Both the position numbers and the translations under genes were made by a program. Positions 14,076 to 21,698 of a DNA stretch of 21,698 bases are shown here, piece after piece (the stretch's first letter is position 1; each line of letters begins with the position of its first letter). The stretch comes from CAZVAR01 sp964625225 (lineage in GTDB: Bacteria > Pseudomonadota > Alphaproteobacteria > JAJUGE01): contig CAZVAR010000054.1 of NCBI GenBank assembly GCA_964625225.1, positions 1 to 21,698 on the forward strand. The letters are read 5' to 3'. Below the pieces are notes generated by a model. That model saw nothing but the letters and a program-made list of their open reading frames with translations, had not been told where the DNA came from and did not search any database.

Positions 14076-14756
14076 ATGCTGAGCATCGTCATACCGACCC
14101 TGAATGCAGCCGCCAGCCTGCCGGCCACCCTGGCCGCGCTGAACGTCAACCGGTCGGCCGCCGGCAGGACGGAGATCGTCATCGCCGACGGCGGGTCGCA
14201 GGACCGGACCACGGAGATCGCCGAGCGGTTCGGAGCCCGCGTGGTGAGGACGGCGCGCGGTCGAGGCCGCCAGCTCGCGGCGGGCGCGGCCGCGGCGCGC
14301 GGCGACTGGCTGTTGTTCCTGCACGCGGACACGCTGGTGCACGCCGACTGGTCGGCCGTCGTCGCGAGGTTCATCGATACCCCCGCCAACGCCGAACGCG
14401 CGGCCGTGTTCGCCTTCGCGCTCGACGATCCGCACCCGATGGCACGGCGGATGGAGCGGCTGGTGGCGTGGCGCTGCCGCGTGCTGGGACTGCCTTACGG
14501 CGATCAGGGCCTGCTGATCGGCCGGACGTTCTATCGAAAGATCGGCGGCTTTCGGCCGATCGAGCTGATGGAGGACGTGGACATCGTTCGCCGCATCGGC
14601 CGCCGCCGCCTCGTGCTGCTGCCGCTGCCGGCGGTCACGTCGGCCGCCCGCTACCGCGCCGGCGGCTACTGGCGCCGGCCACTGCGCAACCTGCTCTGCC
14701 TGCACCTCTACTTTGTCGGCGTACCGCCACGGACGATCGCACGGCTCTACGGATGA
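14076..14756 (+). CDS. Family 2 glycosyltransferase, TIGR04283-like
   Basis: A 226-aa GT-A-type transferase. The N-terminus LSIVIPTLNAAASLPATLAAL, the nucleotide-binding IADGGSQDRT (36-45), GRGRQLAAGAAAARGDWLLFLHADT (63-87, the His-Ala-Asp being the DxD-like site) and ELMEDVDIVRRI (163-174) match the group called transferase 2, rSAM/selenodomain-associated (TIGR04283). The sugar donor and acceptor are unknown. The ATG at 14076 follows GGGGAGG with long 11-nt spacing. Its TGA overlaps the ATG of the next gene (ATGA), a sign of coupling. The frame is open far upstream, but homology begins at this Met. Confidence 0.87.
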   Translation: MLSIVIPTLNAAASLPATLAALNVNRSAAGRTEIVIADGGSQDRTTEIAERFGARVVRTARGRGRQLAAGAAAARGDWLLFLHADTLVHADWSAVVARFIDTPANAERAAVFAFALDDPHPMARRMERLVAWRCRVLGLPYGDQGLLIGRTFYRKIGGFRPIELMEDVDIVRRIGRRRLVLLPLPAVTSAARYRAGGYWRRPLRNLLCLHLYFVGVPPRTIARLYG

Positions 14757-15400
14757 CCGGGCGACCGGAGGCACGGCATCTCCTGATCTTCGCAAAGGCG
14801 CCGATCCTGGGCCGCGTCAAGCGGCGCCTCGCCGCCGAGATCGGGGCCGTCCCGGCCTGGACCTTCTACCGGCGCAACACGGGCGCCGTCATCCGGCGGC
14901 TGGCCCGGGACCCACGTTGGACCACGACTCTGGTCGTCGCTCCCGACGCGGCGGCCCGGAGCGGACGCTGGTGGCCGCGCGGGCTGACCAGGACGTCGCA
15001 GGGCCGGGGCGATCTTGGCCGACGGATGGACCGGGCGTTACGGGCACCACCGCCGGGACCGGTCGTCCTCGTCGGCAGCGACGTGCCGGACATCCGGCCG
15101 GCGGACATCGAGGCGGCATTCCGCCTGCTCGGCCGCAAGGATCTGGTGTTCGGCCCGGCCGCCGACGGCGGCTTCTGGCTGATCGGCGCGCGGCGCCGCC
15201 CGCGTTTTCCGTATCTGTTCAGGAACATCCGCTGGTCGACCCCCGACGCCCTGAGGGACACACTGGCGAACCTGCCCGCCGACCTGACCGCGGGGTTCGT
15301 CCGCGTCCTGGAGGACGTCGACGACGGCGCCGCGTGGGCGCGCTACCGGCGGGCGCTCAAGTTCCACGCGACCGGACCTGCTCCTGCAGGCGCGGCATGA
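14753..15400 (+). CDS. DUF2064/TIGR04282-family glycosyltransferase-like protein
   Basis: A 215-aa protein of COG3222. Seen are HLLIFAKAPILGRVKRRLAAEIG (9-31, the nucleotidyl/glycosyl-transferase-like P-loop region, with Arg where Thr is common), LVGSDVPDIRPADIEAAF and FGPAADGGFWLIGAR, all family hallmarks. Such proteins are often encoded next to TIGR04283 proteins and a radical SAM protein (transferase 1, rSAM/selenodomain-associated). Here the TIGR04283 partner precedes with a 4-nt ATGA overlap but no radical SAM gene is visible. The last 44 nt overlap the 3' end of moaB on the other strand. Confidence 0.85.
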   Translation: MTGRPEARHLLIFAKAPILGRVKRRLAAEIGAVPAWTFYRRNTGAVIRRLARDPRWTTTLVVAPDAAARSGRWWPRGLTRTSQGRGDLGRRMDRALRAPPPGPVVLVGSDVPDIRPADIEAAFRLLGRKDLVFGPAADGGFWLIGARRRPRFPYLFRNIRWSTPDALRDTLANLPADLTAGFVRVLEDVDDGAAWARYRRALKFHATGPAPAGAA

Positions 15401-15905
15401 GCTCCACGAAATTGCAGGGCCGGAAGCGATTGTCGAGCTGCCATTTCAGAATCTCGTCCCAGCCGTCGCGGCACGCGCCGGGCGAGCCGGGCAGCGCGAA
15501 CAGATAGGTTCCGCCCGCCACCCCCGCCGTCGCCCGCGACTGGATGGTCGAAGACCCGATCTTCTGAAAGCTGATCCAGCGGAACAGCTCGCCGAACCCG
15601 GCAATCTCCTTCTCGTATACTGCGGCGAACGCCTCGGGCGTCACGTCGCGGCCGGTCACGCCCGTACCGCCGGTCGCAATGACGCAATCGACGTCCGGGT
15701 CCGCGATCCAGGCGCGGAGCTGCGCCACGATCCTGTCCTGCTCATCCGGAAGGATCGCGCGCGCAACAAGACGGTGGCCCGCCTCGACCAGCCGTTCGAT
15801 CAGCGTCCGGCCGGACACGTCCTCCGCCTCGGTGCGCGTGTCGGATACGGTCAGGATCGCGATGTTGACCGGCAGAAACGGCCGGCTCTCATCAATTCGA
15901 GACAT
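15357..15905 (-). CDS. moaB: Molybdenum cofactor biosynthesis protein MoaB
   Basis: A 182-aa MoaB/MogA-fold protein of the usual MoaB length. It carries VNIAILTVSDTRTEAEDVSG (13-32), the molybdopterin-binding ATGGTGVTGRDVTPEA (77-92), FGELFRWISFQKIG (104-117) and LFALPGSPGACRDGW (135-149). In this group it is linked to adenylation of molybdopterin before metal insertion, although in E. coli MoaB is inactive and MogA does this. The start at 15905 overlaps the last 14 nt of the lytic transglycosylase gene, and no strong Shine-Dalgarno sequence is seen, so translation is likely coupled to that gene. The 3' end overlaps the convergent DUF2064 gene by 44 nt. Confidence 0.92.
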   Translation of the reverse strand: MSRIDESRPFLPVNIAILTVSDTRTEAEDVSGRTLIERLVEAGHRLVARAILPDEQDRIVAQLRAWIADPDVDCVIATGGTGVTGRDVTPEAFAAVYEKEIAGFGELFRWISFQKIGSSTIQSRATAGVAGGTYLFALPGSPGACRDGWDEILKWQLDNRFRPCNFVELMPRLQEQVRSRGT

Positions 15906-17712
15906 CTTGGGCAATATTGGTACCTGCGTGGTCGAGCGCCACGTAGCGCGGCCACTCGCCGGCCGCGGCCGCGTCCAGCGACGGGTCGATCTGACCCATG
16001 CGCTCGCGATAGATCCAAAGATTGGTGAGCACGCGCTCGACAAAGACGCGTGTCTCCCGCGACGGAATGCTCTCGATGAACAGCAGCGGGTCGCCGCGGT
16101 GCGGGACGCTCTTCTCCCATTTGCGGAGCGTGCCGATCCCCGCATTGTAGGCGATCGCCAGCTTCAAGAGATTGCCGTCGATACCCGGCCGCGCCAGCAG
16201 CCAGGCGAGATAGTGCTGTCCGAGGGTGAGGTTGACCTCAGGATCGTAGAGCGCGTCCCGACTCTCGACCGGAATCTCCGCGTCTTCGGAGACCTCGATG
16301 GCCGTCTGCGGCATGAGCTGCATCAGGCCGATCGCACCGTGGGGGCTGGTCGCCTTCGCATGGAACACGGATTCCTGCCGTGCGAACGCGTAGATCAGCG
16401 CACGGTCGAGCTTGAAGCCGTCGCGCGGCGCCCAGGGCAGTTCGGGGTAGAGCGCACGGTCGACCCTCTCGTGGCCGAACTGCGCGAGGCGGCTGCCGGC
16501 CCGCAGGGCCGTGTTCGGCAGGCCGGCCGCCTCCGCCACCGTCAGCAGGGAACGGGCGTGCGCCGGGTCGAGCTTCCAGACGTGCGAGCGGAGCTCCTCC
16601 TCGGCCAGCACGATCTCGCCCATCTGCACGAGGGCGATCGCGCGGCGGCCGCCGGGCAATGCGAATACCCGGTCGAGATCCTCCTGCGTCACCTGAGCCA
16701 GCGACCAGTCGAGCACGCTGTCCAGGCCGAGCGCGCGCCGGGCGATCTGGCCGTAGAAGGTGCGGGTGTGCTCGGCGGCCATGCGCAGCCAGCGCTCGAC
16801 CCGGTCGGGCTGACGGGTCCGAAGATAGACGCGGGCCGCCCAATAGGCGCCGGCCGCGACGTTCGACGGCCCCGCTGCAGGCGACAATGCATGCTGCGAG
16901 AAATGCAGGGCGGCCCTCCCGAGCTGCCCCATCCGATAGGCGGCCAGACCGGCGACCCAGTGATTGGCCGACACGACGTCGCTGGAGCGTTCGGCGCCGG
17001 CCGCGGCCAGCCGGTAGGCCCTTTCATCCTCGCCCCGGACGTACCAAGCCATCGCCACGTCGGCGCGGGCACGGTCGAAGGCTGCAGCCGGCAGTGCCTC
17101 CTGCGTGGCGGACTCCCCCAGGATCCGTTCGGCCTGCTCCGGTTCGCCCTTGTTTAGATGGGCGTAAATCTTCGCGTTGATCGCCGCGCCGCGTTCGTCG
17201 AGCGGCGTCGCGGCCGGGCCGGCGGGCAGGTTGGCCATTGCGGTCAGGCCGGAGTCGGGCGCCGGCGGGGCCGCCGCCTTTTTCGGCTTACGGCGCATCG
17301 CTAGCGCGTAGACGCGCTGCGCCTCCGGATGATCGCGGTATTGCTCCATCCAGTCACGCAGCTCGACATAGCTCGCGCGGTACTTGGTCGGGTGCATGTA
17401 GCGCTGAAAGAGCACGTAGCCCATCAGCAGGCGGTCACGGAGCGCCACGATATGCTTGTCCGCGAGACCCCAGTGACCGTCCGCCTGCAGCCGGAAGATC
17501 TCGCGGTAATGGGCCACGTCCGAGCGCGAAAGAACCGGCGGCACTCCCACCAGCGGCGGCGGCGGCAGGTTGGCCGAAAAGCCCGACCCGGCGACAGCCG
17601 GCGCGGCGCAGCAGATCATGACGGCGGCGGCGAATCCGGGACCGGACAACAGCCTTGCGGCGCTGCGGGCCGGTGCGACCGCCCCTCCCTTTGCTATGAT
17701 TGAGTTCAGCAC
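15892..17712 (-). CDS. Soluble lytic murein transglycosylase (Slt-type)
   Basis: A 606-aa periplasmic enzyme that cleaves the MurNAc-GlcNAc bond of peptidoglycan with 1,6-anhydro product formation. A signal peptide ends near residue 41 (hydrophobic FAAAVMICCAAPAVAG). The middle (about 60-430) is the alpha-helical superhelix typical of Slt70. The C-terminal SLT domain starts at YAFARQES, with the catalytic glutamate at Glu447, followed by SPHGAIGLMQLMPQTA (456-471) and LAIAYNAGIGTLRKWE (474-489 of the conserved AYNAG motif region, approximate). The start is GTG at 17712, 14 nt after the uracil-DNA glycosylase stop, with no clear ribosome site. It forms an operon with the flanking genes; the functional link between these is not obvious. 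Confidence 0.92.
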   Translation of the reverse strand: MLNSIIAKGGAVAPARSAARLLSGPGFAAAVMICCAAPAVAGSGFSANLPPPPLVGVPPVLSRSDVAHYREIFRLQADGHWGLADKHIVALRDRLLMGYVLFQRYMHPTKYRASYVELRDWMEQYRDHPEAQRVYALAMRRKPKKAAAPPAPDSGLTAMANLPAGPAATPLDERGAAINAKIYAHLNKGEPEQAERILGESATQEALPAAAFDRARADVAMAWYVRGEDERAYRLAAAGAERSSDVVSANHWVAGLAAYRMGQLGRAALHFSQHALSPAAGPSNVAAGAYWAARVYLRTRQPDRVERWLRMAAEHTRTFYGQIARRALGLDSVLDWSLAQVTQEDLDRVFALPGGRRAIALVQMGEIVLAEEELRSHVWKLDPAHARSLLTVAEAAGLPNTALRAGSRLAQFGHERVDRALYPELPWAPRDGFKLDRALIYAFARQESVFHAKATSPHGAIGLMQLMPQTAIEVSEDAEIPVESRDALYDPEVNLTLGQHYLAWLLARPGIDGNLLKLAIAYNAGIGTLRKWEKSVPHRGDPLLFIESIPSRETRVFVERVLTNLWIYRERMGQIDPSLDAAAAGEWPRYVALDHAGTNIAQDVSN

Positions 17713-17726
17713 GACAGGGCTAAGGA

Positions 17727-18620
17727 TTAGTTTATGGTCGTTGTCGAAGCAAGCGCCCGATCGTGCGCATCAAGCCTAGCCCGAATGGCCAACAAGTCGC
17801 GCCAGGCCTCCCTTTTTTGACCCGGAGAGCGCAGCAGATAAGCCGGATGGAACGTCGCCCGCGCCGGAATCGGCTTCGCCATTCGCGCCGTCGCATAGGA
17901 CAGCCACTGGCCGCGCAGCCGCGTGATCCCTTCGGTCCGCCCGAGCAGCGCCTTCGCGGATGCACCGCCGACCAGCACCAGCACATCCGGTGCCACCAGT
18001 TCGATTTGCCGCTCGACGAAGGGAAGACAGGCTCTCGTCTCCGCCGGAGTCGGGGTCCGGTTGCCGGGTGGCCGCCAGTAGAGAGTATTGCAGATGTAGA
18101 CCTGGCTGCGATCGAGCCCGATCGCCGCCAGCATCCGATCGAGGAGCTGACCGCTGACTCCGACGAACGGCTCCCCCTGCCGGTCCTCCTCGGCACCCGG
18201 CGCCTCCCCGACCAGCATCAGCCGCGCATTGGGATTGCCGACGCCGAAGACGGTCCGCGTCGCCGTCCGCTTGAGCGGACAGCCCTCGAACGCTTCGACC
18301 TGTGCGCGCAACTCGTCGAGGCTCTCCGCCAAGCCGGGCTCGTGCAGCGGCAGGGCACGCGGTGCCGGTGGCGGTGCCGGCTCGGCTGCCGCGATCGTCG
18401 GCGCCGGATGCGGCGGGGCCGGTGCCGGATGCGGCGGGGCCGGTGCCGGATGCGGCGGGGCCGGTGCCGGCTCGGCCGGCGGGGCAGAGCGGCGGACCAC
18501 TGACAGCGGTGCCGGCTCCGGGGCGGCGAACCGGTCGACCGGCACGTCGCCGATCGCCTCGTCGACACCGGCGTCGACGTACCAGCGGAGGATCTCGATC
18601 AGGCCGGTCGGTCGCAGCAT
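17727..18620 (-). CDS. Uracil-DNA glycosylase, family 4-like
   Basis: A 297-aa DNA repair enzyme that removes uracil from DNA. Residues about 100-290 form the glycosylase domain: FEGCPLKRTATRTVFGVGNP, motif A GEAPGAEEDRQGEPFVG (138-154), WRPPGNRTPTPAETRACLPF and motif B FHPAYLLR (257-264, His258). Family 4 enzymes usually bind a 4Fe-4S cluster through four Cys. Comparing with the remembered Thermus enzyme, only Cys114 and Cys198 remain; the other two positions hold Phe111 and Trp182, so the cluster may be absent or altered. The N-terminal 100 residues are a proline/alanine-rich linker with a heptapeptide repeat. The ATG at 18620 has no strong ribosome site. It is the first gene of an operon with slt and moaB. 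Confidence 0.88.
   Translation of the reverse strand: MLRPTGLIEILRWYVDAGVDEAIGDVPVDRFAAPEPAPLSVVRRSAPPAEPAPAPPHPAPAPPHPAPAPPHPAPTIAAAEPAPPPAPRALPLHEPGLAESLDELRAQVEAFEGCPLKRTATRTVFGVGNPNARLMLVGEAPGAEEDRQGEPFVGVSGQLLDRMLAAIGLDRSQVYICNTLYWRPPGNRTPTPAETRACLPFVERQIELVAPDVLVLVGGASAKALLGRTEGITRLRGQWLSYATARMAKPIPARATFHPAYLLRSPGQKREAWRDLLAIRARLDAHDRALASTTTIN
18406..18468. repeat. 21-bp x 3 tandem repeat inside the uracil-DNA glycosylase gene
   Basis: Three perfect head-to-tail copies of a 21-bp unit encode a PAPAPPH-type heptapeptide repeat in the proline-rich linker (about residues 51-75). The unit length keeps the reading frame, so copy number changes would only lengthen or shorten the linker. Confidence 0.95.
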
Positions 18621-18736
18621 GGCATAGACTTTGGCCGCACACTATGTTGACTTCGTGACGAACGGTCCCGCCGCCCGGCGGCCGGGGCTCGCCTCCCACG
18701 AGGTTTCAGAACACGCTAAGCCAGGGAACGCAAGGC

Positions 18737-20397
18737 ATGGAACGCGAAAGCATGGAATTCGACGTCGTGATCGTCGGCGGCGGGCCCGCCGGCCTCGCGG
18801 CGGCGATCCGGCTGCGTCAGCTAAGCCTGGAGCAGGGCCACGAAGCCACGGTCTGCGTGCTGGAGAAGGGCTCGGAGATCGGCGCGCATATTCTGTCCGG
18901 CGCCGTCTTCGACCCGCGCGCCCTGACCGAGCTGTTCCCCGACTGGAAGGAGCGCGGCGCGCCGCTCGACACCCCGGTCACGGAAGACCGCTTCCTCTTC
19001 CTGACGGAGAAGGGCGGCTTCCAAGTGCCCCAGGCCCTGATCCTGCCGACCATGCGCAACGAGGGCAACTATGTCGGCAGCCTCGGAAATCTCTGCCGCT
19101 GGCTTGCAGAGCAGGCGGCCGAACTGGGCGTCGAAGTCTATCCGGGCTTCGCTGCCACCGAGGTCCTCTACCATGAGGACGGCAGCGTCAAGGGCGTGGC
19201 GACCGGCGACATGGGAATTGGCCGCGACGGCCAGCCGAAGCCGACCTACCAGCCCGGCATCGAGCTGCACGCCAAATACACGTTCTTTGCCGAAGGTTGC
19301 CGCGGCTCGCTCGGCCGCGAGCTGATGGAGCGCTTCAAGCTGGGCGAGGGCAGGCAGCCGCAAACCTACGGCATCGGCCTCAAGGAGCTGTGGGAGATCG
19401 ATCCAGCGAAGCACCAGCCGGGCCTGGTCATCCACACCGCCGGATGGCCGCTCGACCGGAGCACCTACGGCGGCTCCTGGCTCTACCATGTCGCCGACAA
19501 TCAGGTGTCGGTGGGCTTCGTGATCGGACTGGACTACGCCAACCCTTATCTCACGCCCTTCAAGGAGTTCCAGCGCTTCAAGACGCATCCGAAGATTCGT
19601 TGGTTCTTCGAGGGGGGCAAGCGGATCGCCTACGGCGCGCGGGCACTGACCGAGGGCGGCATCCAGTCGCTGCCGCAACTCGTCTTTCCCGGCGGCGCGC
19701 TGATCGGCGACGAGGCGGGGTTCCTCAACGTTCCGCGGATCAAGGGCAGCCATGCCGCGATCAAGACGGGGATGCTGGCGGCCGAGGCGGCGTTCGCGGC
19801 GTTGAAGGACGGCAGCGAGGGCCGCACCACACTCGACGCCTATCCGGCCGCGTTCCGCCAGTCGTGGCTCTACGACGAGCTGCACCGCGCCCGCAACTTC
19901 CGACCGGCTTTCCGCTGGGGCCTGCTCAGCGCCTCGCTGCATGCGGGCATCGATCAGATGCTGTTCCGCGGCAAGGCCCCCTGGACGCTGCGCCATCACC
20001 GCCCCGACCACGAGGCGCTGCGCCGCAAGGAGGAATTCCGCCCGATCGACTATCCGAAGCCGGACGGGGTGATCTCGTTCGATCTGCCCTCCTCGGTCTA
20101 TCTCTCCAACACCAATCACGAGGAGGACCAGCCGGTTCNNNNNNNNNNGTCCATCTGCGCCTGAAGGATCCCTCCGTCCCGATCAACGTCAATCTGGCGC
20201 TTTACGATGCGCCGGAGCAGCGCTACTGCCCGGCCGGCGTCTACGAGATCGTGACCGACGAGGCGGGCCAACCGCGTCTCCAAATCAACGCGCAGAACTG
20301 CGTGCACTGCAAGACTTGCGACATCAAGGATCCGACCCAGAACATCGTCTGGGTGCCGCCGGAGGGCGGCGGCGGCCCGAACTACCCCAATATGTGA
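18737..20397 (+). CDS. Electron transfer flavoprotein-ubiquinone oxidoreductase (ETF-QO), split by an N placeholder
   Basis: An inner-membrane-associated FAD and 4Fe-4S enzyme that passes electrons from electron transfer flavoprotein to ubiquinone. The start MERESMEFDVVIVGGGPAGL is characteristic. GGGPAG (14-19) binds FAD; GAHILSGAVFDP, GGIQSLPQLVFPGG, GDEAGFLNVPRIKGSHAAIK and YLSNTNHEEDQP follow in order. The C-terminus has the cluster ligands in YCPAGVYE and CVHCKTCDIKDP, ending GGGGPNYPNM. Ten N at 20139-20148 shift the apparent frame. Reading GTT (20135) or GTC (20149) as the same valine codon joins both parts in frame with nothing missing, about 548 aa, the expected length. I therefore regard the gene as intact. 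Confidence 0.93.
20139..20148. other. Assembly gap (10 N) inside ETF-QO
   Basis: The left contig ends in ...CCG GTT C and the right one begins GTC CAT CTG. Family sequence expects one Val followed by His-Leu, so the contig ends appear to overlap by four bases with a single T/C difference. The gap probably contains no missing sequence. Confidence 0.9.
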
Positions 20398-20467
20398 CGG
20401 GGCGCGGCGCTTCGGGGGGAGGTGCCGCCATATCGCCGGACGTGCGACGAGGATTGGAAGACGGTCG

Positions 20468-21698
20468 ATGAACTCCGCCAGGCGGGCTCTATCCCTCTCT
20501 CTCGGGCTTATTCTGACGCCGCTCGGGGCCTGCGCCGACGGGCCGACCCGGAGCGCCGATCTCGGCAGCGCCGGCTTCGGATCCGCCAATTCGGTTCCGG
20601 CGCCCTGGGGCAAGTCGCTGTCCGGGAACTATCTCGCCGGCCGCCATGCCGAGCGTAATTTCGATCTGAACGCAGCAGCCGACTATCTCGCTGCGGCGCT
20701 GTCGCGCGACCCGGACAATATCACGCTGCGCCAGCGCGTTTTCCTGCTCCAGCTCAGCGGCGGGAAGTTCGGCGACGCGCTCCGCCACGCGCAGGCGCTG
20801 GCCGCGGAGCGCGAAGGCCTGCCGCTCACCACGATGACGCTGGCGGTCGAGGCGGCCGCCAAAGGCGACCATGCCAAGGCCAGGACGCTGATCGAAGGGC
20901 TGGAGCCGAACCGCTATCACGCCTTCATGCGGCCGGCAGGCCTAGCCTGGCTGAGCCTGGCGACGGACGGTGTCGACACCGCCCTGGCGGCTCTGGAGCC
21001 GCTGGCGGCCGAGCCGGGGTTCGTCTCGCTCTATCACCTGCATCGCGGGCTGTTGAACGACGTGGCGGGTCGCGTCGACGTGGCGCGGGACGCTTTCGAA
21101 ACGCTGCTCGAGCGGGATCCGACACCGTCGCTGCGGATGGTGCAGCTCGTCGGGAACTTCTACGAACGCCGCGGCGAGCGCGAACGCGCCCTCGCGCTCT
21201 ACGACCGCTACCGCGCCGACAATGCCCGAATCGGATCGCTGCTCCCGCGCGGAACCGAAGGGGCTGCGCCCGAGCCCCTGATCCGGGGTGCGCGCGACGG
21301 CTTCGCCGAGGCGGTCTTCAATCTGGCCGGCGCGCTATACGAGGACCGCGACGTCGCCCTGGCTCTGGTCTATGCCCGGCTGGCACAGGTGCTCACCCCC
21401 GGGAACGCGATGATCGCGCTGCTGATCGGCGAGGTGCTGGAGGCACAGGAACGATTCGCGGAGGCGGCCGAGGTCTACGCCGGCATCGACCCCGGCTCGC
21501 CCTTCGGCCGCGCGGCGGCGCTGCGGATGGCCCAGACACTCGACGATCAGGACGACACCGATCAGGCAATCGCACGGCTGCAGAGCCTCGCCGCGACCAA
21601 CCCGACCGACCCCGAGCCGCTGGTCGCGATGGGCCATATTCTGCGTGCCCGGGAACGCTTCTCCGAAGCGGTCGCGGCCTACGACCGGGCGGCGGAGC
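20468..21698 (+). CDS. TPR-repeat lipoprotein (N-terminal 410 residues)
   Basis: A protein running off the right edge. It starts with a lipoprotein signal peptide (MNSARRALSLSLGLILTPLGAC; lipobox LGAC, lipidated Cys22). It continues as alpha-helical tetratricopeptide repeats, for example NFDLNAAADYLAAALSRDPDN, GRVDVARDAFETLLERDPTP, GERERALALYDRYRADN and ERFSEAVAAYDRA near the edge. TPR proteins act as scaffolds for protein complexes; here it would face the periplasm from a membrane anchor. The ATG at 20468 follows GGAAG at about 7 nt and lies 70 nt after ETF-QO, possibly in one transcript. The function is not known. Confidence 0.85.
   Translation, partial: MNSARRALSLSLGLILTPLGACADGPTRSADLGSAGFGSANSVPAPWGKSLSGNYLAGRHAERNFDLNAAADYLAAALSRDPDNITLRQRVFLLQLSGGKFGDALRHAQALAAEREGLPLTTMTLAVEAAAKGDHAKARTLIEGLEPNRYHAFMRPAGLAWLSLATDGVDTALAALEPLAAEPGFVSLYHLHRGLLNDVAGRVDVARDAFETLLERDPTPSLRMVQLVGNFYERRGERERALALYDRYRADNARIGSLLPRGTEGAAPEPLIRGARDGFAEAVFNLAGALYEDRDVALALVYARLAQVLTPGNAMIALLIGEVLEAQERFAEAAEVYAGIDPGSPFGRAAALRMAQTLDDQDDTDQAIARLQSLAATNPTDPEPLVAMGHILRARERFSEAVAAYDRAAE

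Noticed and set aside
1..21698. CRISPR arrays, tRNA or rRNA genes, insertion sequences, phage genes
   Set aside because: I saw no spaced direct repeats, cloverleaf genes, transposases or integrases anywhere in the window.

Overview
This is a high-GC window with dense gene packing and long antisense open frames, typical of an alphaproteobacterium. The gene content fits that group, perhaps a Rhodospirillales-like lineage: a C4-pathway 5-aminolevulinate synthase (HemA), an electron-transfer flavoprotein:ubiquinone oxidoreductase followed by a TPR lipoprotein, an alphaproteobacterial-type uracil-DNA glycosylase, and promoter-like sites matching the GGAAC-N16/17-CGTT consensus known for alphaproteobacterial general stress (EcfG) sigma factors. 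Two 10-N placeholders (2479-2488 and 20139-20148) show a draft scaffold. The sequence on both sides of each looks like two slightly different alleles of the same locus, as in a metagenome-derived or mixed-strain assembly.

Layout. 1-304 (-): start of a dihydrodipicolinate synthase-family gene. 305-798: no gene, but a G-rich decamer repeat and an AT-rich inverted repeat in front of a secreted sorbosone dehydrogenase-like beta-propeller protein (799-2163, +). 2164-2600: convergent intergenic region with a duplicated, gap-spanning segment. 2601-5314 (-): a ketopantoate reductase-like enzyme, then a likely operon of a 54-aa membrane protein, a DMT-family exporter and a 71-aa charged protein. 5427-6417 (-): a candidate small RNA, a short anti-sigma factor and an ECF sigma factor. 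6810-8030 (+): hemA. 8034-13922 (-): a tight five-gene cluster of GMC oxidoreductase, LLM-class oxidoreductase, class III CoA-transferase, aspartoacylase-like deacylase and tandem universal stress protein. 14076-15400 (+): two translationally coupled glycosyltransferase-like genes. 15357-18620 (-): uracil-DNA glycosylase, soluble lytic transglycosylase and MoaB. 18737-20397 (+): ETF-QO, interrupted only by the N placeholder. 20468-21698 (+): start of a TPR lipoprotein.

The most interesting part is 5314-6706. Three GGAAC-type promoter-like sites on the same strand precede the sigma/anti-sigma operon, an unannotated stretch of about 100 nt, and the small membrane protein gene. The 100-nt stretch has the architecture of a regulatory RNA: a perfect 8-bp stem presenting a C-rich, anti-Shine-Dalgarno loop, then a perfect 10-bp terminator hairpin with a U-tract. 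I propose a compact stress-response module of sigma factor, unusually short zinc-less anti-sigma factor, sRNA and envelope operon. The promoters and the sRNA are inferences from sequence.

The second theme is catabolism. The minus-strand cluster 8939-13922 looks like an oxidation, CoA-activation and deacylation pathway of unknown substrate. Electrons from other acyl-CoA or amine dehydrogenations could enter the quinone pool through the ETF-QO.
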